NCBI RefSeq assembly: GCF_900103585.1
Contig: NZ_FNHV01000015.1
Coordinates: forward strand, 62,001-126,000
Direction: 5' to 3'
Origin: Streptomyces sp. cf386
Lineage (GTDB): Bacteria > Actinomycetota > Actinomycetes > Streptomycetales > Streptomycetaceae
DNA: 64,000 nt
Position numbers and translations under genes: made by a program. Of the stretch, positions 60,351-64,000 are shown one piece after another. How positions within the stretch are numbered: the first letter of the stretch is position 1; every line of letters begins with the position of its first letter. The notes below the pieces were generated by a model. It was not told the DNA's origin. It made no database searches and saw only the letters and a program-made list of their open reading frames with translations.

Positions 60351-61957
60351 GTCCGGTGCCTGCCTAGGAGGTACGAGGGGACCGCGGCCAGCAGGATCAG
60401 TGCGGCGGCGTAGGGAGCGGCGGCCGCGAAGGATCCGGCGCCGGTCTCGGTCCACAGCCGGGTGGCGAGGGTGTCCATGCCGGTGGGGCGCAGCAGGAGG
60501 GTCGCGGGGAGTTCCTTCATGCAGACCACGAAGGTCAGCGCGGCCCCGGCGGCCACGCCGGGCGCGGCCAGCGGCACGGTGACCTCGCGCAGCACCTGCC
60601 ACGGCCGGCGGCCGAGCGAGCGGGCGACGTCCTCCAGGACGGGCGGTGCCTGGAGCACGGCCGCGCGGGTGGCGGCCACCGCGACCGGCAGGAAGAGGAC
60701 AGCGTACGCGCCGACCAGCAGCGGGAGTTGCTGGTACAGCGGGTAGGCGTAGCGCACGGCGAAGAAGACCAGCGCGAGGGCGACCGTGATGCCGGGCAGC
60801 GCGTGGCCGGCGTACGCCGCCTGCTCCAGCAGCCGTGCTCCGCGGCCCTTGTGCCGGGCGGCGATCACCCCGACCGGCAGTGCGAGGGCCGTGGTGAGGC
60901 CGGCGCCCGCCGCCGCGACCCCGAAGGTGGCCCAGGCGGTGTCCGCGAGCGTGCCCAGGTCCCAGGTGGCCGAGCTGCCGACGGTCAGCCAGTAGCCGAG
61001 GGCGCCCAGCGGGAAGGCGACGGCGACGGCCGTCACCGCCCCGCACCACAGCAGAGCGGGCAGCCGCCACCGGCCGAGGGCGACTGGAACGGCCGGGCGG
61101 GCGGTGCCCGTTCCGGTCCTGGCGTGCCCGGCCCGGCCCCGGGTGCGGGCTTCGGCGGCGACGAGCGCGATCGTCATGACGACCAGGACGACGCTGAGGG
61201 CGGCGGCCGGGGTTCGGTCGAAGGACGCCCGGTAGGAGGTGTGGATGGCCCGCGTGAAGGTGTCGTACCGCATCAGTGACACCGCGCCGAAGTCGGAGAG
61301 CACGTACAGCGCGACGAGCAGTGCACCGCCCGCGGCCGCCGGTCGCAGCTGGGGGAGCGTGACGCGGACGAAGGTTCGCAGCGGCCCGTGCCCGAGGGAG
61401 CGTGCCGCCTCCTCCTGCGCCGGGTCGATGCCCCGCAGTGCGGCGGCGACGGGCAGATGGACGTACGGGAAGCTGACCAGGGTCAGGGCGAGTGCGGCGC
61501 CCCCGAACCCGGCGAGGTCCGGCTCGGCCGACAGCCAGGCGAACGCGGCCACATAACTCGGCACGGCCAGCGGCAGCGTGGCCAGCACCGACCAGGCGCG
61601 GGCTCCGGGCAGTGCGGTGCGCACGGTCAGCCAGGCCAGCGAAACACCCAGCACCAGACATGCCGCCACGACCACGGCGGTCAGGCCGAGACTGCGGCCG
61701 AGCAGGTCCAGCGTCCGCTCGTCGGCGACGACGTCCCAGGCGAAGGCCGGGCCGCGTTCCAGGGCGCGGACGGCGAGGTAACCGAGGGGCAGCAGGGCGA
61801 AGAGGGCCGCGACGCAGGCGGGGACGAGCAGGACCAGGGGCGGCCTGGTGCTACCCGGCGCCCTGAGCGAACGCGGCACCGCGCGGGCGGGTACGCCCTC
61901 GCGCCCGGCCGGGGCAGGGGCTCCGGTCGGGCGCGAAGTGGTCGGCGGTGTGGGCAC
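60347..61957 (-). CDS. Ferric-iron ABC transporter permease (FbpB-like, fused two-domain)
   Basis: The 536-residue membrane protein has about 12 hydrophobic segments in two permease domains, each with an EAA loop: EEAARSLGHGPLRTFVRVTLP and EDVARSLGRRPWQVLREVTVP. The fused form is typical of FbpB/ThiP-like iron permeases. It sits 6 nt after the binding-protein gene and overlaps the ATPase gene. Together they bring Fe3+ across the membrane. Confidence 0.92.
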   Translation of the reverse strand: MPTPPTTSRPTGAPAPAGREGVPARAVPRSLRAPGSTRPPLVLLVPACVAALFALLPLGYLAVRALERGPAFAWDVVADERTLDLLGRSLGLTAVVVAACLVLGVSLAWLTVRTALPGARAWSVLATLPLAVPSYVAAFAWLSAEPDLAGFGGAALALTLVSFPYVHLPVAAALRGIDPAQEEAARSLGHGPLRTFVRVTLPQLRPAAAGGALLVALYVLSDFGAVSLMRYDTFTRAIHTSYRASFDRTPAAALSVVLVVMTIALVAAEARTRGRAGHARTGTGTARPAVPVALGRWRLPALLWCGAVTAVAVAFPLGALGYWLTVGSSATWDLGTLADTAWATFGVAAAGAGLTTALALPVGVIAARHKGRGARLLEQAAYAGHALPGITVALALVFFAVRYAYPLYQQLPLLVGAYAVLFLPVAVAATRAAVLQAPPVLEDVARSLGRRPWQVLREVTVPLAAPGVAAGAALTFVVCMKELPATLLLRPTGMDTLATRLWTETGAGSFAAAAPYAAALILLAAVPSYLLGRHRT

Positions 61958-61963
61958 GGTGGG

Positions 61964-63010
61964 TCAGACCAGTCCGACGTCCTGGAGCATGGCCAGTGTC
62001 TCCTGGAGGGACTCCAGCTTGCCGAGGTCGATGTCAGGGGACTCGAGCGAGTCGAACGGAGGCAGGCCCTCCACGGTGGTGGTGACGCCCGCGGCCAGCG
62101 GGTACTCCTTCGTGGTGTCGGCGAAGTAGGTCTGCGCCTCCTTCGACAGCAGGTAGTCCACGGCCTTCTGGGCGGTCGCGCTCTGCCCGCTCTCCTTGAG
62201 GATGCCCGCGCCGGCGACGTTGATCAGCGCGCCGGGGTCCTTGCCGGGCAGGAAGTGCAGCTTGGAGTTGACCTTGTCCTCGCCCTTCTCGGCGACCCGC
62301 TCGTACCAGTAGTAGTGGTTGACCAGGCCCAGTTCGACCTCGCCGGCCTCGACGGCGTCCAGGGTGGCGAGGTTGTGGGCGTACGTCTTGGCGCCGTTCG
62401 CCTTCAGGTCCTCCAGCCACTTGCGGGTGACGTCGTCGCCCTTGAGGACCCGCATGCCGGTGACGAAAGCCTGGAAGGAGGCGTTGGTGGGCGCGAAGCC
62501 GACCTTGCCCTTCCACTCCGGCTCGACCACGTCGAAGACGCTGTCCGGCACCTCGGCCTCGGTGACCTTGTCCGGGTTGTAGGCGATCACGCGGACGCGC
62601 CCTGAGAGACCCACCCAGTCACCCTCGGAGCCGCGGTACGCCGCGTCGACCTTGTCGAGGGTGGCCGTGGGCAGCTTCTGCAGCACGCCCTCCCGGGACA
62701 GGGCGCCCAGCGCGCCGGCGTCCTGGGAGAAGAACAGCCCTGCCTTGGTGCGGTCGCCCTCCTCCAGGATCTGCGCGGCCAGTTCGGCACTTTCGCCGTA
62801 ACGCACCTCGACCTTGGTGCCGACGGCCTTCTCCAGCTTGTCCAGGAGCGGCTTGACCAGCTTCTCGTTGCGGCCGGAGTAAATGACGAGGGAGGAGCCG
62901 CCGCCCTCGCCCTCGGCGTCCTTGTCGTCGGAGCCGCACGCCGCGAGGGCGGGGAGCAGCAGAGCGGCCGCGACCAGCGCGGTCATCCGGCGAACCGAGG
63001 GGCGTCGCAT
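61964..63010 (-). CDS. Ferric-iron ABC transporter substrate-binding lipoprotein (FbpA-like)
   Basis: The 348-residue protein has a signal peptide ending in a lipobox (LAAC, near residue 25), then the FbpA fold: LVIYSGRNEKLVKPLLDKLE, VRYGESAELAAQILEEG, FFSQDAGALGAL and GLVNHYYWYERV. The adjacent tyrosines in the last motif are the usual iron ligands. It captures Fe3+ outside the cell for the downstream permease. The ATG at 63010 follows AGGAAGG. An iron box about 115 nt upstream indicates repression by a DmdR/IdeR-type regulator when iron is sufficient. Confidence 0.93.
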   Translation of the reverse strand: MRRPSVRRMTALVAAALLLPALAACGSDDKDAEGEGGGSSLVIYSGRNEKLVKPLLDKLEKAVGTKVEVRYGESAELAAQILEEGDRTKAGLFFSQDAGALGALSREGVLQKLPTATLDKVDAAYRGSEGDWVGLSGRVRVIAYNPDKVTEAEVPDSVFDVVEPEWKGKVGFAPTNASFQAFVTGMRVLKGDDVTRKWLEDLKANGAKTYAHNLATLDAVEAGEVELGLVNHYYWYERVAEKGEDKVNSKLHFLPGKDPGALINVAGAGILKESGQSATAQKAVDYLLSKEAQTYFADTTKEYPLAAGVTTTVEGLPPFDSLESPDIDLGKLESLQETLAMLQDVGLV

Positions 63011-63104
63011 GGTGTGTGCCTTCCTGCAGGGCTCGCCTTTACGCCGCCGGTCACGTCGTTGGAGAGCGAGGGACGAAGCGATCCTGTGGCTTTGCTGTGG
63101 CTTG

Positions 63105-63142
63105 ATTATGACCATGCTATGAATAAGGTAAAGCTTACCTAA
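63105..63142. promoter_or_regulatory. Iron box and divergent promoters
   Basis: TAAGGTAAAGCTTACCTAA (63124-63142) matches the DmdR1/IdeR iron-box pattern TTAGGTTAGGCTAACCTAA. For the leftward transporter operon CATAAT (63105-63110, complement) could be the -10, with a -35 inside the box. For the rightward gene TTACCT and TGCTAA with 17 nt between them fit a promoter. Both promoters overlap the box. Confidence 0.88.
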
Positions 63143-63195
63143 TCGTCAAGGGTCATGTGCTAACAGCGGACGTTGCCGCGGAAAGGGCGCGCCCC

Positions 63196-64000
63196 GTGAT
63201 CCACCTCTCCGGATCCCTCCCGGCACCTGCCGTCCCCCACTCACCCTCAGCACCGTGGCCGAAAACCGTGCCGTTCACGCGCGGACTCGCGGCGTACGGC
63301 GACCGCGTCGCGCTCATCACGCCGGACGAAGAGCTGTCCTATCGTCGGCTGGCCGACCGGGTCACCGCCACCGCCGAGCGCCTCGGGCCCGTACGGCGGC
63401 TGGTGCTACTGGCCGGGGGCAACCGCGCCGACGCGCTCGTCACATACTTGGCCGCCCTGTCCGCCGGTCACCCCGTCCTGCTCGTCCCCGGCGACAGCGA
63501 GAGCACGATCCGCTCGCTGACCGAGGCGTACGCCCCCGACGTCGTGGCCCGCCCGCACGCCGACGGGACATGGGCCCTCGACGAACGGCACCCCGAGAGC
63601 GCCCACACCCTCCACCCGGACCTCGCCCTGCTGCTGAGCACCTCCGGCTCGACCGGCTCGCCCAAACTGGTACGGCTCTCGCACGAGAACCTCCAAGCCA
63701 ACGCCGAGTCCATCGCCACCTATCTCGGCATCGACGAAACCGACCGCGCGGCCACCACGCTGCCCATGCACTACTGCTATGGCCTGTCCGTCATCCACAG
63801 TCACCTGCTGCGCGGCGCCGGCCTGATCCTCACCGAGCGGTCGGTGTCCGAGGCGGCCTTCTGGGAGGAGTTCCGCGCCGGGCGCGGCACGTCACTGGCG
63901 GGAGTGCCGTACACCTTCGACCTGCTCGACCGGGTCGGCTTCGAGCGGATGGAACTGCCACAGCTGCGCCGCGTCACCCAGGCCGGGGGCCGACTGGCGC
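63196..64000 (+). CDS. AMP-dependent synthetase/ligase (3' end outside window)
   Basis: The frame runs off the right edge; 268 residues are visible. The acyl-adenylate-forming family shows in GLAAYGDRVALITPDEELSY, the P-loop LLLSTSGSTGSPKLVRLSH, TTLPMHYCYGLSVIHSHLL and AGVPYTFDLLDRVGFERM. Such enzymes activate a carboxylic acid with ATP for transfer to CoA or a carrier protein. The GTG at 63196 follows GGAAAGGG; family sequence begins by residue 25. It diverges from an iron transporter across one iron box, so it is probably iron-regulated and may belong to siderophore synthesis to the right. Substrate unknown. Confidence 0.88.
   Translation, partial: MIHLSGSLPAPAVPHSPSAPWPKTVPFTRGLAAYGDRVALITPDEELSYRRLADRVTATAERLGPVRRLVLLAGGNRADALVTYLAALSAGHPVLLVPGDSESTIRSLTEAYAPDVVARPHADGTWALDERHPESAHTLHPDLALLLSTSGSTGSPKLVRLSHENLQANAESIATYLGIDETDRAATTLPMHYCYGLSVIHSHLLRGAGLILTERSVSEAAFWEEFRAGRGTSLAGVPYTFDLLDRVGFERMELPQLRRVTQAGGRLA

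Overview
The window is a high-GC actinobacterial chromosome segment, almost certainly Streptomyces. The evidence is the very high GC at third codon positions, frequent GTG starts behind GGAGG-type ribosome sites, many 4-nt ATGA/GTGA gene overlaps, a Nur box at sodF, a DmdR/IdeR-type iron box, an actinobacterial RamB-like regulator beside aceA, and a Streptomyces-style intergenic repeat. No rRNA, tRNA, CRISPR array, phage or transposase gene is visible. The start is cut inside a nitrate reductase-flavoprotein fusion and the end inside an AMP-dependent synthetase.

Layout. 1-10.4 kb: nitrate reductase fusion, a GT-C-like membrane protein, a YceI/MarR divergent pair with three copies of one operator-like motif, a secreted beta-carbonic anhydrase, a DUF6174-like lipoprotein, and two adjacent ATP-grasp ligases closed by a very strong terminator. 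10.6-20.7 kb: a small secreted protein, then a LysR-linked catabolic island (CHA/HMG-type aldolase, aminotransferase, SDR, MHS transporter, 5-oxoprolinase PxpABC, 2-hydroxyacid dehydrogenase), interrupted by about 690 bp of G-rich degenerate repeats. 20.8-36.8 kb: sodF with a Nur box, then a cobalamin locus (cobN behind a B12 riboswitch, cobG-cobH-cobIJ, Ni/Co transporter, cobK, cbiD, cobM, cobL), a second TsaD-like gene behind a Nur-like box, a GNAT enzyme and a BtuF-like protein. 36.8-45.2 kb: RamB-like regulator, aceA, aceB, 3-hydroxybutyryl-CoA dehydrogenase, and metE behind a second B12 riboswitch.

45.3-53.1 kb: MATE exporter, a decayed valine-degradation operon (acyl-CoA dehydrogenase remnant, intact 3-hydroxyisobutyryl-CoA hydrolase, 3-hydroxyisobutyrate dehydrogenase remnant), then an unassigned set: a P-loop ATPase, a membrane-anchored periplasmic-binding-protein homologue and two tandem small membrane proteins, one frameshifted. 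53.3-59.0 kb: small regulators with divergent partners (HxlR/thioesterase, RidA/WYL), a DUF1062 protein, a DUF4118-like membrane protein, and remnants of an ion permease and a chromate transporter. 59.3-64 kb: a ferric-iron ABC transporter diverging from an AMP-dependent synthetase across one iron box.

Connections. B12 synthesis, cobalt/nickel import, the B12-repressed B12-independent methionine synthase and candidate nickel-responsive boxes make metals and cobalamin the theme of 20-45 kb. The glyoxylate shunt genes and 3-hydroxybutyryl-CoA dehydrogenase form an acetate/fatty-acid unit under a RamB-like regulator. The most unusual candidates are the ATPase/binding-protein set, the TsaD paralogue behind a Nur-like box, the ATP-grasp pair, the Pxp/aldolase island and the G-rich repeat array.
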